A stretch of 61,267 bases of DNA from a virus: the IMG/VR virus record IMGVR_UViG_3300029915_000027, positions 1 to 61,267 of that record. One strand, written 5' to 3'. Numbering within the stretch: the stretch's first letter is position 1; each line of letters begins with the position of its first letter. Positions 24,096-33,930 of the stretch are shown piece by piece. A program made the position numbers and the translations under genes. The notes beneath the pieces were generated by a model. It had not been told where the DNA came from. It searched no databases and saw only the letters and a program-made list of their open reading frames with translations.

Positions 24096-24131
24096 ACGGG
24101 GAGTATTCTTTATGAGTATTCCCCGTTTTTT
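24096..24131 (+). terminator. strong intrinsic terminator
   Basis: ACGGGGAGTATTC (24096-24108) pairs with GAGTATTCCCCGT (24114-24126), 13 bp with two G-U pairs and loop TTTAT, followed by a T tract to 24131. It separates two related tail genes, so downstream genes probably have lower or separate expression. Confidence 0.88.
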
Positions 24132-24146
24132 GTTTTAGGAGATTAC

Positions 24147-25070
24147 ATGGCTTCTTCGAGCACTATACAGCTAAAAGATACAATACAATGGGCTAAGAGG
24201 TTTATATTCCAGCGGTCCACAACCTATGGTAATAATTTAGAACCTGCCATGACAAGTGCCAATTTAGTTCTACAGACGATTTTAGGAGCACCCTTTGCTT
24301 GGAGATGGAATCGTAAAGTTACTGGTTTTATAACAACACAGGGGCAGCAAGACTATACAATATTTAATTGGACAGCAACGTTTGCTGTTTCTACAGGTTG
24401 GGTATTAGTCGATTCTAATGGAAACTGTCAGAGTGTTACCACAGCCGGGACCACAGGTTCTACTATTCCTACATTTAATGCTACCAAAGGGAGTACGACT
24501 ACCGATGGATCAGCAGTTTGGACTAATTTAGGGTCTATAAATACTCCCGTAAGTACAACATACAATTTTGATTGGATTGAAACTACATCAATTCAATTAC
24601 TAAATCCTAACACACAAAGTCCTTATTGGAAAGAAATCCCTTCTAAGCTGTGCCTTAGTTTAGATTCGGCACAATCTCCCCCTAATTATATATCTGCACA
24701 ATCAGACGATGGAAACGGTAATGTCACTTTTAGACTAATGCCCGTTCCCGATATGTCTTATCCAGTAGCTATAACCATACAGCAAAAACCCCCAATACTA
24801 GATAGTGTTAATGCTACTTGGACACCAATACCAGATGAATACTCGCGCTTGTATACTTGGGGATTCGTAGCGTTGATGTTATTTTTTGGTGATGATGTTT
24901 CTAGGTTTCAGTTGGCTAACCAAAAATTCATAGCTTCTTTGTTAGGAGCTAGTCAAGGGCTTAGTCAAACACAAATTAATATATTTCTTCAAGGATGGTC
25001 CGCTATTACAGGACAGCCGATAGTTAATGAAGATAGGGTACAACAAGGTACACAAGCAAGAGGAGTATAA
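24147..25070 (+). CDS. tail or neck structural protein (307 aa)
   Basis: Begins MASSSTIQLKDTIQWAKRFI. Residues about 80-130 hold a shuffled module (VDSNGNCQSVTTAGTTGSTI then TDGSAVWTN) inserted between the WRWNR block and the C-terminal helical part (DEYSRLYTWGFVALMLFFGD). This fits a podovirus-type adaptor or tubular protein with an added surface domain. It has a TTTAGGAG ribosome site directly after the terminator T tract. Confidence 0.65.
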   Translation: MASSSTIQLKDTIQWAKRFIFQRSTTYGNNLEPAMTSANLVLQTILGAPFAWRWNRKVTGFITTQGQQDYTIFNWTATFAVSTGWVLVDSNGNCQSVTTAGTTGSTIPTFNATKGSTTTDGSAVWTNLGSINTPVSTTYNFDWIETTSIQLLNPNTQSPYWKEIPSKLCLSLDSAQSPPNYISAQSDDGNGNVTFRLMPVPDMSYPVAITIQQKPPILDSVNATWTPIPDEYSRLYTWGFVALMLFFGDDVSRFQLANQKFIASLLGASQGLSQTQINIFLQGWSAITGQPIVNEDRVQQGTQARGV

Positions 25071-25079
25071 GTTTATTTT

Positions 25080-28000
25080 ATGAACATTTTTAAACATATT
25101 ATAGGGATAGCTTTAATTTTGGCGTCTTTCTGTACGTATGCTCAGCAGCCACAAGCTACTAATGGACAGCCTTTGTATGCAGTTAATGCAAAATATACAA
25201 ATGGTGTCGCTCCCGGTTATATGCCTTTGGCTGGACCTTTGTCTACTCCTGCTAGCGGAGCACTCACTATTACGTTAGGAGGCGGTACAGCGAATTGTGG
25301 AAGTATAGTACAATACCCCGGTTACCCTACTAGCCCGGCTTTAACATTAGCTGCTAATACTACCAACTACATATACTTAGATACAACAAACAGTTGCATA
25401 CCAACGGTTAGTCAATCTGTTTTTACTGGTTCGCAAATTCCTATTGCAAAAGTTGTTACAAATGGATCGGGAATTGCCACAAATGGTATAACCGATGTAA
25501 GAACTATATTTAACTGGATTCACGGTAGTTCCACGCCGGGAGGCGCTAATGGTTCTATACAATACAACAATGCAGGTGCCTTCGGGGGATTGACCCCAGA
25601 CAACACATTATACGAGGATGCGCCCGGTATTTTGGAAAACCATCCCACGCTTAATGCTTCTCAGGGCGGCGCTGTGACGATGGGCGATTCTAACTCAGCA
25701 GGTTTGGGGTTAGTTTATACGCAGCTTGGTCCTTACATTCTCGGCTCATGGGCGCAATACGTATGTTTTGACCTTAATGTTCCAGAGTCAGCTTGTTCCA
25801 CGACACCTTACGGTCAGATTGCTACTAACGTAGCGGGAGATAGATCGGGAGACTGGGCTAATCGTGCGTTCTCTGGCTTCGCACCTTCAGACCAAGCTAA
25901 CCCTGTTGTCGTGGCTCAGTATAACACTAACAATTTGGATGCGGAAACTAATGTAACTCCGCCATTGTCGCACCAATATTCTTTCGTTTCTCAAAGTCGT
26001 GCAGCAATGGTGCATATCGCAACTCCGATGCAAGATAAGTATCTGCCAATAGCTCAGGCTGTAACCCAGTCTGGACAAGCTATCTCTCTCGGTGCTAATC
26101 AGGCGGTAGTTACTATCGCCAACAATTATGTCCCGCACCAGAGATTGTTAGTAAGCGGATGCACTACACTGACTGGCCTTAACACCGTGGGTTGGGTAGA
26201 ACTTACAGCCGCCACTTCCACAACGATCACTTTTCCTTATTTTAACCTAAATGCTACACAGTCGATTTCTTCCGATACCTGCGCGTTCACCCCAACTAAC
26301 GTTTGGGCGTTAGGTTCGGGCTGGTCACCTTATCAGGTACTTGGTACGCCTAGCACACTCCCCGGAGCAACACAGGGCATATTTTACCAGACAGGTAATA
26401 TCCTGACGTTTTCATGCTCGACTCAAAACGTGACTTTTGTTCCCACCGTTTACAGTGCGGGTGCAACAGGCATGACTGCCACTATTACAGTTAGCGGAGG
26501 AGTAGTCCAGACAGTCACACTTAATGCTTCTGGTAACTTTCAGCTTGTTAATGGCACATATCTTCAGATCGGCTCTGGTAACGCTATTGTCCAGACGGTT
26601 AACAGTCCCGGTACATACGTCACCACAGGGTTAACATTAATTTCCGGGGGAACAGGATACACGGCCACTTCTAGTGCGGTTATTAACGCTAGTGGGCAGA
26701 TTGAACTTCCATTCACGATTACTCAGTTCGGTGCTGGATGCACATCTTCCACTACCCCGGTATCAGTAAGTTGTAGCAATGGAACAGCTTCCTCATGCGG
26801 TCAGTTCGCACAGGCTAGCTTCTCAGCTAACCCACAATTAGAGGTTACATCTTCAGCCTCCACCACAATGACTCTATCGGGTATATATGTGGGTGCTGGA
26901 GGAGATATAGAAGTCATCTATCCAGCAGGACCGGGCTTTGGCGGGTCGTGGCAAATCACCGCCGACGGTGGTAGTCCATTAACCGACACAGTGTTTGGCA
27001 CATCGACAATATCCGAAAGCTATGCAGGAAATGATGGCTATCGGTACGGACCCGCTAACTTCGGCGGTACAACATCGCTTCAAGCTGCCCATTTCAAGGT
27101 AACCCCCAGTGCTACACACACTTTTGTCATCACTGCGACTAACTCAGGAGGTTCTAACGTAGCCATTGCGGAATTAGCTGTCCCTACGGCAACTCACAAT
27201 GCTGGTGTTAATCCACCTAACGTGGTTGCAGGTGGGGCGTTACCGAACCAAAACTCTGGTGCTCCTACTTGCGGACTTACAACTCCAGCATTGGCAGGGT
27301 GTCAAGTTGTCTATTCTGACTGGCTTTCCACACTAGTTAATCAACTTAACGGAGAGGGCATGGTCGTTAAGTATTACGACAATCAAAACATTGACCCTGT
27401 TTCCGGTTATTTTAATTCTAGTCCGAATAACAGTCTTCAAAACAATATCGTGACTAACGCTAACAACGGGTTGCACATGAGCAGTTCCGGTCATAGTCAA
27501 GTTGCGGGTAATGCCCTAGCTGCGGCTAATGCAGCACCGGCTACCTCGCAGTTCGTGCAAGCCCATCAAGGTATCGAGTATGCACATAACAGTGCCTCCA
27601 ATGGCTACTGGATAGGTTCGTACTATGGCAATCAATTTAGTGGAGCACCGACCTTTGGTAATTATGAGACACAGGGCTTGGTTAACGTCTATCCTCAGAC
27701 GTGGGGCGATTGGTTCTGTCAACTTGCCAACCCTAACACCACTTCGCTTATCCCGCCAGTTGGTAACTACGCCATAACGCCGGATTGCGGATTTGGCTTT
27801 GAGGAGAACCAAGACTTCCAATCAGGCGGGTCGTCGTCAGGAGTATTACACAGTCTTTCTCTGCCACTAGTTTCGTCTCAGACCGCAACTAGTCACCCTA
27901 TCGAGTTATCAGGCACGTATGGCAACCTCGGTGTGTACGTTGTCTCTTACACACAAGGTACGGGGTATACAGGCACCCCTGTTTTTACTTGGGTTTCAGA

Positions 28001-30266
28001 TGGTAGCTGCTCTACTTATCCCGTCGTTGAGGCTTACTTACGAAGTAGCTCGGTTTCGATCACACTGCTAACGCAGGGTGTATGCGCTACAGGAGTTCCT
28101 TCTTATACACTAACTGGCATATCGGGCGGCTCAGGATTCACCTTTGTTGTAGCTAGGGCTGGTGCGGTATCTATCTCTAGCCAAATGCCGGGTGCATACA
28201 CAGGTTCGGGCAGCGTAACTCTGACCGGAGGCCAATGCTCAGTCACACCGACATTGACAACATCGCTTAGCGGCGGTGGTATTGTGGCATCCATTAACAA
28301 TGCGGGTAACTGCTGGATAGCTCCAACCGGCTTTACGGTTAGTGGCTATACTGGTTCTGGATTCACCATCACCACAGCGTTGCCTACGGGCGGTGACACA
28401 TCTTCACGCTGGCAGATGCTCGTTAACGGTAACAACCTAACTTTGATGGAGCGTAACGCCCTAACAGGTGTTGCTTTACCTCAGTTTCAGGTGCTTGATT
28501 TATCAGGTGGAGGTTTTAAGGTTAACTTAGGCAACACACAAGGAATACAAGTAGGGTATGCCTATACCTTGGACGCTTCTTTACTAACTGCGAACATCAC
28601 TGGCGTTCCGATGACGACTCTTACGACAACCGGAAGCGGTGCGGCAACATACACGGCAGGTACAGGTATCCTCAACATTCCGAATAACGGAACTGGTTTA
28701 TCTGGAATGACCGCAACTCAAGTTGCAATAGCGGGGTCAGCATCAACCGTGACAAGCAGCAAGGCTATCCAAGGTACGGATACTAACATCTTATCTTCAG
28801 GTACTATTTCAGGTACAGGGGCATCTCTTTGTACCGATGCCAACGGTGGAGCTACTACTAGCGGTTGCACCAGCGGATCGGGCACTGTTACCGGGTCTGG
28901 TACTACGGGTAAGTTAACGGAATGGACAAGCAGTTCCGCCGTCGGTAATGCTCCCATAACAGACAGCGGAACAGCGTTGACCGTAACTGAAAATACTACG
29001 TTTTCAGGGAGCGGGGCTTCTAATATTGCTATAGGAGCAGACGGAAGTGCGGCTGGTACTATTAACCTATCAAATGGGTCAGCTAGCGCACATTCTATTT
29101 TAGGCAGTGCGGCAACTACAACTAATACTATACTATTTCCTGCAACAGTAATTGCTAACGGTGACTTAGTAACATGTACTACTTCGGGAACTACATGCAC
29201 TCTGACCGATGGCGGTGCTCCTTCTACAGGCACAGTAAGTAGTGTCGGATTAACACTTCCCTCGTGGTTAACTGTTACTGGTAGTCCGATAACCGGAAGC
29301 GGAACATTGGCCGTTACAGGTACTAGTGAAACTGCTAATTTCTTCTTAGCTGCGCCCAATGGTTCGGCAGGAGCAATGACACCCAGACTTATAGTTACCG
29401 CCGATTTACCAACAGGTATACCTATCGCTAATATAGGATCGTCAGGACTTAGTGGTGCATCTCCAATAGCTATTTCGTCTTCGGGTGCTATATCTATTAG
29501 TGGTGTTGCCGGAGAAGTTCCAAACGGGACTTCTGGTACATTTACAGCTACTCCTACATTAGGTGCTTCTGGTACGCTAGGGTCACTTACATTTGGAAAT
29601 GCTACTAGTGGTACTTTAACACTTCAAACTGTTACAGGTGCTTTAGGTACAGTTACAGCGTCTTTACCTGCTAATACAGGCACCATAGCGGAACTAAATT
29701 TAGCTCAAACCTTTAGTGCAAATCAGATAGTTAATTCAGCGTTCGGTGTCGAAGAAAGTTCGGTAATTGCCAATGCAGCCTTGTCGATTGGCACAGTTGC
29801 ATGGGGCAGTTCTCCGACAAATGCTTACGCAATTTATGCTTTAGCTCCAACAGGCGCTACTAATAACTATCTAATTAATTTGTTTAATTCTGGCGGCTCT
29901 ACTAGTGAGTTCAACGTTACTAGTGCTGGTGCTGGCACATTTAATGGAAACGTTACTGCTTCAAATGTCGTAGCTTCTTCTGGCACAGGCACATTCTTAA
30001 ATGTGTCGCTTACTGGTATTATGACTTCTAAAACCATAGACCAACATGCTGCAAATAACTTTGGTGGAACATGTTCAATGTCCTCTAGCACAAGTTGCAC
30101 TATAACACTAGGTACAACATACACAACTCCTGTTTGTGTAGCTACGGTACAAAGTACAACGGTTATAGCAGCAGGGTGTACAGTTAGCGGTACAACAGTA
30201 ACGATCACAGCGGCTAGTAGTAACTCAGCAACATGGGGCGCGTTTGTGTTTGGCGACCCTACATAA
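25080..30266 (+). CDS. giant secreted fibre protein with GDSL/SGNH hydrolase domain
   Basis: 1728 aa. A Sec signal peptide (MNIFKHIIGIALILASFCTYAQ) is followed by Ser/Thr/Gly-rich repeats. A hydrolase domain spans about residues 200-810: block I MGDSNSAG (near 202) with the nucleophile Ser, and block V GLHMSSSGH (near 800) with the catalytic His. The C-terminal third is beta-rich, with G-x-V-T-S-V-G style fibre repeats and ends in a compact AWGAFVFGDPT tip. It probably deacetylates or cleaves surface polysaccharide. The hydrolase region is visibly richer in G+C than its flanks, hinting at transfer. Confidence 0.75.
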   Translation: MNIFKHIIGIALILASFCTYAQQPQATNGQPLYAVNAKYTNGVAPGYMPLAGPLSTPASGALTITLGGGTANCGSIVQYPGYPTSPALTLAANTTNYIYLDTTNSCIPTVSQSVFTGSQIPIAKVVTNGSGIATNGITDVRTIFNWIHGSSTPGGANGSIQYNNAGAFGGLTPDNTLYEDAPGILENHPTLNASQGGAVTMGDSNSAGLGLVYTQLGPYILGSWAQYVCFDLNVPESACSTTPYGQIATNVAGDRSGDWANRAFSGFAPSDQANPVVVAQYNTNNLDAETNVTPPLSHQYSFVSQSRAAMVHIATPMQDKYLPIAQAVTQSGQAISLGANQAVVTIANNYVPHQRLLVSGCTTLTGLNTVGWVELTAATSTTITFPYFNLNATQSISSDTCAFTPTNVWALGSGWSPYQVLGTPSTLPGATQGIFYQTGNILTFSCSTQNVTFVPTVYSAGATGMTATITVSGGVVQTVTLNASGNFQLVNGTYLQIGSGNAIVQTVNSPGTYVTTGLTLISGGTGYTATSSAVINASGQIELPFTITQFGAGCTSSTTPVSVSCSNGTASSCGQFAQASFSANPQLEVTSSASTTMTLSGIYVGAGGDIEVIYPAGPGFGGSWQITADGGSPLTDTVFGTSTISESYAGNDGYRYGPANFGGTTSLQAAHFKVTPSATHTFVITATNSGGSNVAIAELAVPTATHNAGVNPPNVVAGGALPNQNSGAPTCGLTTPALAGCQVVYSDWLSTLVNQLNGEGMVVKYYDNQNIDPVSGYFNSSPNNSLQNNIVTNANNGLHMSSSGHSQVAGNALAAANAAPATSQFVQAHQGIEYAHNSASNGYWIGSYYGNQFSGAPTFGNYETQGLVNVYPQTWGDWFCQLANPNTTSLIPPVGNYAITPDCGFGFEENQDFQSGGSSSGVLHSLSLPLVSSQTATSHPIELSGTYGNLGVYVVSYTQGTGYTGTPVFTWVSDGSCSTYPVVEAYLRSSSVSITLLTQGVCATGVPSYTLTGISGGSGFTFVVARAGAVSISSQMPGAYTGSGSVTLTGGQCSVTPTLTTSLSGGGIVASINNAGNCWIAPTGFTVSGYTGSGFTITTALPTGGDTSSRWQMLVNGNNLTLMERNALTGVALPQFQVLDLSGGGFKVNLGNTQGIQVGYAYTLDASLLTANITGVPMTTLTTTGSGAATYTAGTGILNIPNNGTGLSGMTATQVAIAGSASTVTSSKAIQGTDTNILSSGTISGTGASLCTDANGGATTSGCTSGSGTVTGSGTTGKLTEWTSSSAVGNAPITDSGTALTVTENTTFSGSGASNIAIGADGSAAGTINLSNGSASAHSILGSAATTTNTILFPATVIANGDLVTCTTSGTTCTLTDGGAPSTGTVSSVGLTLPSWLTVTGSPITGSGTLAVTGTSETANFFLAAPNGSAGAMTPRLIVTADLPTGIPIANIGSSGLSGASPIAISSSGAISISGVAGEVPNGTSGTFTATPTLGASGTLGSLTFGNATSGTLTLQTVTGALGTVTASLPANTGTIAELNLAQTFSANQIVNSAFGVEESSVIANAALSIGTVAWGSSPTNAYAIYALAPTGATNNYLINLFNSGGSTSEFNVTSAGAGTFNGNVTASNVVASSGTGTFLNVSLTGIMTSKTIDQHAANNFGGTCSMSSSTSCTITLGTTYTTPVCVATVQSTTVIAAGCTVSGTTVTITAASSNSATWGAFVFGDPT

Positions 30267-30274
30267 GGAGTATT

Positions 30275-30544
30275 ATGAACTTTTTTTCATGGTTAAAAAG
30301 TACGTTTAGTGAGCCTCTTCCCGATGGATCAGGCTCATGCTCCCGTATTTTAATAACTGCTATTATCTTTTTTACTTTAGGGTGGGGAACTGCCATAGCA
30401 AGTAAAATACATACAAACATAACCGTTGCAGATTTAAATAGTTTTATGGGCGCGGCTGGAATGTTTATCACAACTACTGTTACACCTTTATATCTCATTA
30501 ATAAAGGAAGTAATGTTATTAATGCTAAAACAACTAAGGAGTAA
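30275..30544 (+). CDS. small membrane protein, possible holin (89 aa)
   Basis: Start ATG 30275 with AAGGAG upstream. Two hydrophobic segments (about residues 24-42 and 58-77, the latter preceded by DLNSFMGAAG) are separated by a short polar loop. A short charged C-terminus follows. Size and topology fit a two-segment holin, but it lies between fibre genes. A fibre-associated membrane role is equally possible. Confidence 0.55.
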   Translation: MNFFSWLKSTFSEPLPDGSGSCSRILITAIIFFTLGWGTAIASKIHTNITVADLNSFMGAAGMFITTTVTPLYLINKGSNVINAKTTKE

Positions 30545-30545
30545 G

Positions 30546-31709
30546 ATGAAGAAACTTTTATTGTGGTTTGCTTTTATACTGGCTGCTGCATTACCTAGTA
30601 CGGCGCAAAACACTTGGTACTTTGTAAACAATGCTCCTTCGGGCACTTGTCAATCTGGAACTGCTGGACAAATAACTATAACTACTGGACTTCTTTACAC
30701 TTGCCAGAGCGGAACATGGGCACAAACTGGAGGCGGAGGCGGAGGTTCGGGCACTGTAACTAGTGTTGCTTTGAAGAGCACAACAGCCAATTTGTTTAGC
30801 AGCGTGGCCGGTACAGCGGTAACAACTAACGGGTTTCTTGACCCAGACGCGCAGTTAGCATTACAGGCCGCAAATTGTCATGTACTAGGTCCAGCATCAG
30901 GCTCTCCTGCGGCTCCCACATGCCGAGCAACAGTTAATGCAGATTTCCCAACCTCACTAGCTCCTACTTTTAGTGCGGCCAATCTAACAAATTTTCCAAC
31001 ATTTAACCAGAATACTACTGGAACTGCTGCTAACATAACAGCAACGTCTAACGGTACTTTAACTACTCTTTCTGTACTATCATTACCATATACACAACTT
31101 ACAGGAACTCCTACGGTCCCAACATCTTCAAGTTGGCCTAATGCTGGAACTTGTACATCCGGTCAGTATGTGTCAGCATTAGTTAACGGTACTGTTCCTA
31201 CTTGCGCCGTAGTTCAATACTCGCAACTAGGCGGCACAGTTACTACATGGAATCAAAACACTACAGGCAATGCTGCAACAGCTACAAACATTAGCACTAA
31301 TGGAAGTGCTAACCAAGTTTGGGGAATGAATAGCGGCGGTAGCGCACAAGGCTGGCAAACAGTTAGTGGAGGAGGCTCTACTGGATCGTTAACAGGCTCA
31401 GGACTAACTACAGGAGATGTTTACTATGTAAATAGTAGCGGAGTTTTGACATTAGCTGAAGCTAATGCTTCTACAACTGTTCCCGGTGTTTGTGTGGCGT
31501 CTAGTGCTACTGTATGCGTGTATAGCGGTGTTGTTACAAACGGTTCATGGACAGCAGGGGGTATTATTTATGTGTCAGATGGTACTGCCGGTCTATTAAC
31601 ACAAACAGAACCATCTACAAGTGGTCATTACGTACAGATTATAGGTGTTGCAACGTCTACCTCGGCATTTCTTGTAATGCCTTCGCTTAACGTTGGGGGA
31701 ATACAATAA
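30546..31709 (+). CDS. secreted fibre-like protein (387 aa)
   Basis: Start ATG 30546, 1 nt after the previous stop, following AAGGAG. A signal peptide (MKKLLLWFAFILAAALPSTA) is followed by QNTWYFVNN. The rest is Thr/Ser/Ala/Gly-rich with a Gly linker and short tail-fibre-like repeats (FNQNTTGTAANITATSNG and WNQNTTGNAATAT). It overlaps the next gene in TAATG. It is likely an exported or virion-surface fibre. Confidence 0.65.
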   Translation: MKKLLLWFAFILAAALPSTAQNTWYFVNNAPSGTCQSGTAGQITITTGLLYTCQSGTWAQTGGGGGGSGTVTSVALKSTTANLFSSVAGTAVTTNGFLDPDAQLALQAANCHVLGPASGSPAAPTCRATVNADFPTSLAPTFSAANLTNFPTFNQNTTGTAANITATSNGTLTTLSVLSLPYTQLTGTPTVPTSSSWPNAGTCTSGQYVSALVNGTVPTCAVVQYSQLGGTVTTWNQNTTGNAATATNISTNGSANQVWGMNSGGSAQGWQTVSGGGSTGSLTGSGLTTGDVYYVNSSGVLTLAEANASTTVPGVCVASSATVCVYSGVVTNGSWTAGGIIYVSDGTAGLLTQTEPSTSGHYVQIIGVATSTSAFLVMPSLNVGGIQ

Positions 31710-33556
31710 TGAAAAAATTAGCACTGTTTATAGTATTAGTGGCAGCGTTGTTCTGTCATAAGGCTTCGGCACAACCTGTAGTTGCTAATCAGTGCAATGG
31801 TACATCTTTTGCTAACACAACTACAACATGTTCTTATGGCAGTAACATAACGGCTGGACATGTTTTGTTAGTATTTGGCTCTGGTAATGCTGGTGCCTTT
31901 ACAGGTACAATATCAGGTTGTGGATTAACTTGGACACAAGCAAAACAAGATGCTACTAATGGTTATGTTAAAGCGTATGCTTTGGTAACAAGTACAACAT
32001 CTTGTACGCTTACTTTAACTGAAAGTTCGACTCCTGCCGGATCAATGAAGCTAAACGGATTTGAACTTTCTGGAGTAACGACACCTACTGATTGTCAAGC
32101 GTATAGTACGAGCACAGGTGGAACTGCTGCTTACAATACTCCATCGTGTACTACAACATCTAGCGGTGACCTTGTTATAGCTTCTTTACAAATGGTTAGC
32201 AATAACGCACCCGGAACTATAACGGTTAACTCTCCTTTTACTGCTGTAACAATATCAGCAGATGTTAACGGGGCGTTAGCCTATGATGTACAATCTTCAG
32301 CAGGAGCAATAAATGCTACCTTTAATTTTGCTTCTTATGGAACGTTTGCTTTAGAAACAACAGCCTTCCCTAACTCGACTCCAGCAGTAGGAACGCCCAC
32401 AGCTAGTATAGCGGCGGGTACATACACATATAGTTTACCTTTGAGTGTAACGCTAACAAGTGTTACATCTGGTGCTACGTTATGTTATACAACCAATGGA
32501 ACTACTCCAGCCGCAACTACACCGGGAACATGTTCCACAGGAAGTACACTAACTAATGGTAGTTCAATAACAGTAAGTGTTTCACAAACCGTACAAGTGT
32601 TAGGTACTAAGAGTGGAGATACTAACTCTTCGGTAGCATCTTTTAGCTACGTGATTTCTCCAACATTCGCTAAATGGAACAACGTTTCGGTTGGTCAAGT
32701 TAAAGGTGGTATAAGCACTATAGATAGTAAAACTATAGGGCAAACTACTGGAAATTATAACGGATGGAACACACTAACACCGTGTCCCAATTTTTATCCA
32801 GTAGATTTTATTATAACAGGCAACGGCGTTACTCAAGGCACAGCGGTAACTACTAGTAACTTGGCTACAATGACCCTTGGAACTTATACGGCGTGGACCC
32901 AAGCAGCTACCCATCAAACAGTAGGCGCGACACAAGGACCAATTCCAGCTAATGTGGGAATTAACGGGACTACGGGACTTACTTGTATAACACCTACACA
33001 ATCTTTAGCTCAAGATAACACCTTCGCTGGAGGTAACCCAGAAATCTCTATTGCAACTTTTACTACAAGTGCAACAATAGCTGTTATATCAGGTTTTATG
33101 ACACCGGGACCGTTAAACGGAACTGTCGGTCAGACAGGCTCACTATTTGATGCTGTAGTTATTCTTGGTAACACTGCTTTGTATGCTGTCGTGCAATTAG
33201 ATAGCGGATCAAGTGGGCTATCCTGCGGAAATATTTATGCTTATACTATAGAAACCGGCCCAACATCGGTTACACACTCAGGCTGTATAACAGTTACTTC
33301 TCAGGTACGAATTTGGTATACGATGAAGTTTGATATGACTTCTAATAAACTAGCAAGTTTAAATATATATGCTGTTAATGGGAGAACCTTTACACAAATA
33401 GGGTCAACGGTCACTATTGCTCTCGCTAACACTGATACACTTTCTCAAATTTGGGTTGGTAACCACGAGGCTGGAACATCTGCGGGGCAAACGACTTATA
33501 TCGAGGATTTGATGGTGGACTACACAAACCACGTCTTTCCTAATATACCACATTAA
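31709..33556 (+). CDS. secreted multi-domain beta protein with FN3/chitobiase-like domain
   Basis: 615 aa. Signal peptide MKKLALFIVLVAALFCHKASAQ. A middle domain (PTASIAAGTYTYSLPLSVTL, then SGATLCYTTNGTTPA) resembles the Fn3-like/CHB_HEX_C domain used for polysaccharide-binding proteins. A C-terminal lectin-like (LamG-type) part follows. It may bind glycans of the host envelope. It starts inside the TAATG overlap with the previous gene. No catalytic residues are recognisable. Confidence 0.65.
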   Translation: MKKLALFIVLVAALFCHKASAQPVVANQCNGTSFANTTTTCSYGSNITAGHVLLVFGSGNAGAFTGTISGCGLTWTQAKQDATNGYVKAYALVTSTTSCTLTLTESSTPAGSMKLNGFELSGVTTPTDCQAYSTSTGGTAAYNTPSCTTTSSGDLVIASLQMVSNNAPGTITVNSPFTAVTISADVNGALAYDVQSSAGAINATFNFASYGTFALETTAFPNSTPAVGTPTASIAAGTYTYSLPLSVTLTSVTSGATLCYTTNGTTPAATTPGTCSTGSTLTNGSSITVSVSQTVQVLGTKSGDTNSSVASFSYVISPTFAKWNNVSVGQVKGGISTIDSKTIGQTTGNYNGWNTLTPCPNFYPVDFIITGNGVTQGTAVTTSNLATMTLGTYTAWTQAATHQTVGATQGPIPANVGINGTTGLTCITPTQSLAQDNTFAGGNPEISIATFTTSATIAVISGFMTPGPLNGTVGQTGSLFDAVVILGNTALYAVVQLDSGSSGLSCGNIYAYTIETGPTSVTHSGCITVTSQVRIWYTMKFDMTSNKLASLNIYAVNGRTFTQIGSTVTIALANTDTLSQIWVGNHEAGTSAGQTTYIEDLMVDYTNHVFPNIPH

Positions 33557-33568
33557 TAAGGAGTAATA

Positions 33569-33916
33569 ATGGCAACTGTTAATCAAATAATTGGAGGTAG
33601 CTTTCAAGATAGCGAGGGTAATACCTTAGCACTAGGTTATCTTAAAATAAGACTAAGCCAAGACGCGCAGGCTAACGGAAATTCTCAAGTAGGGTCTTTG
33701 TATGATTTACAAATAAACCTAGATAGTTCCGGTAATGTTCCATCGTCTCCCGAAGTTTCTCTTTGGCCTAATTCTGCTCTATTGCCTAGCGGAACAACTT
33801 ATACAATATCGGCCTACACTTCGGAGGGTCAATTAGTTTGGGGTCCAAATTCTCAATCTATTCCAACATCTCCAAGCCCCTTTAATTTAGGGGCTTGGAT
33901 TCCAAATCAGTCTTAA
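33569..33916 (+). CDS. virion fibre-associated protein (115 aa)
   Basis: Begins MATVNQIIGGSFQDSEGNTL and has a beta-rich YTISAYTSEGQLVWGPNSQS core typical of short tail-fibre or collar modules. A strong AAGGAG ribosome site is present. It precedes the large tail protein, with which it may assemble. Confidence 0.6.
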   Translation: MATVNQIIGGSFQDSEGNTLALGYLKIRLSQDAQANGNSQVGSLYDLQINLDSSGNVPSSPEVSLWPNSALLPSGTTYTISAYTSEGQLVWGPNSQSIPTSPSPFNLGAWIPNQS

Positions 33917-33930
33917 TTAAGGAGTAATAA

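Noticed and set aside
28718-29359. A 213-codon open frame on the minus strand
   Set aside because: It lies fully inside the large fibre gene, has low-complexity V/P/A-rich sequence caused by the Thr/Gly/Ser-rich opposite strand, and no ribosome site.
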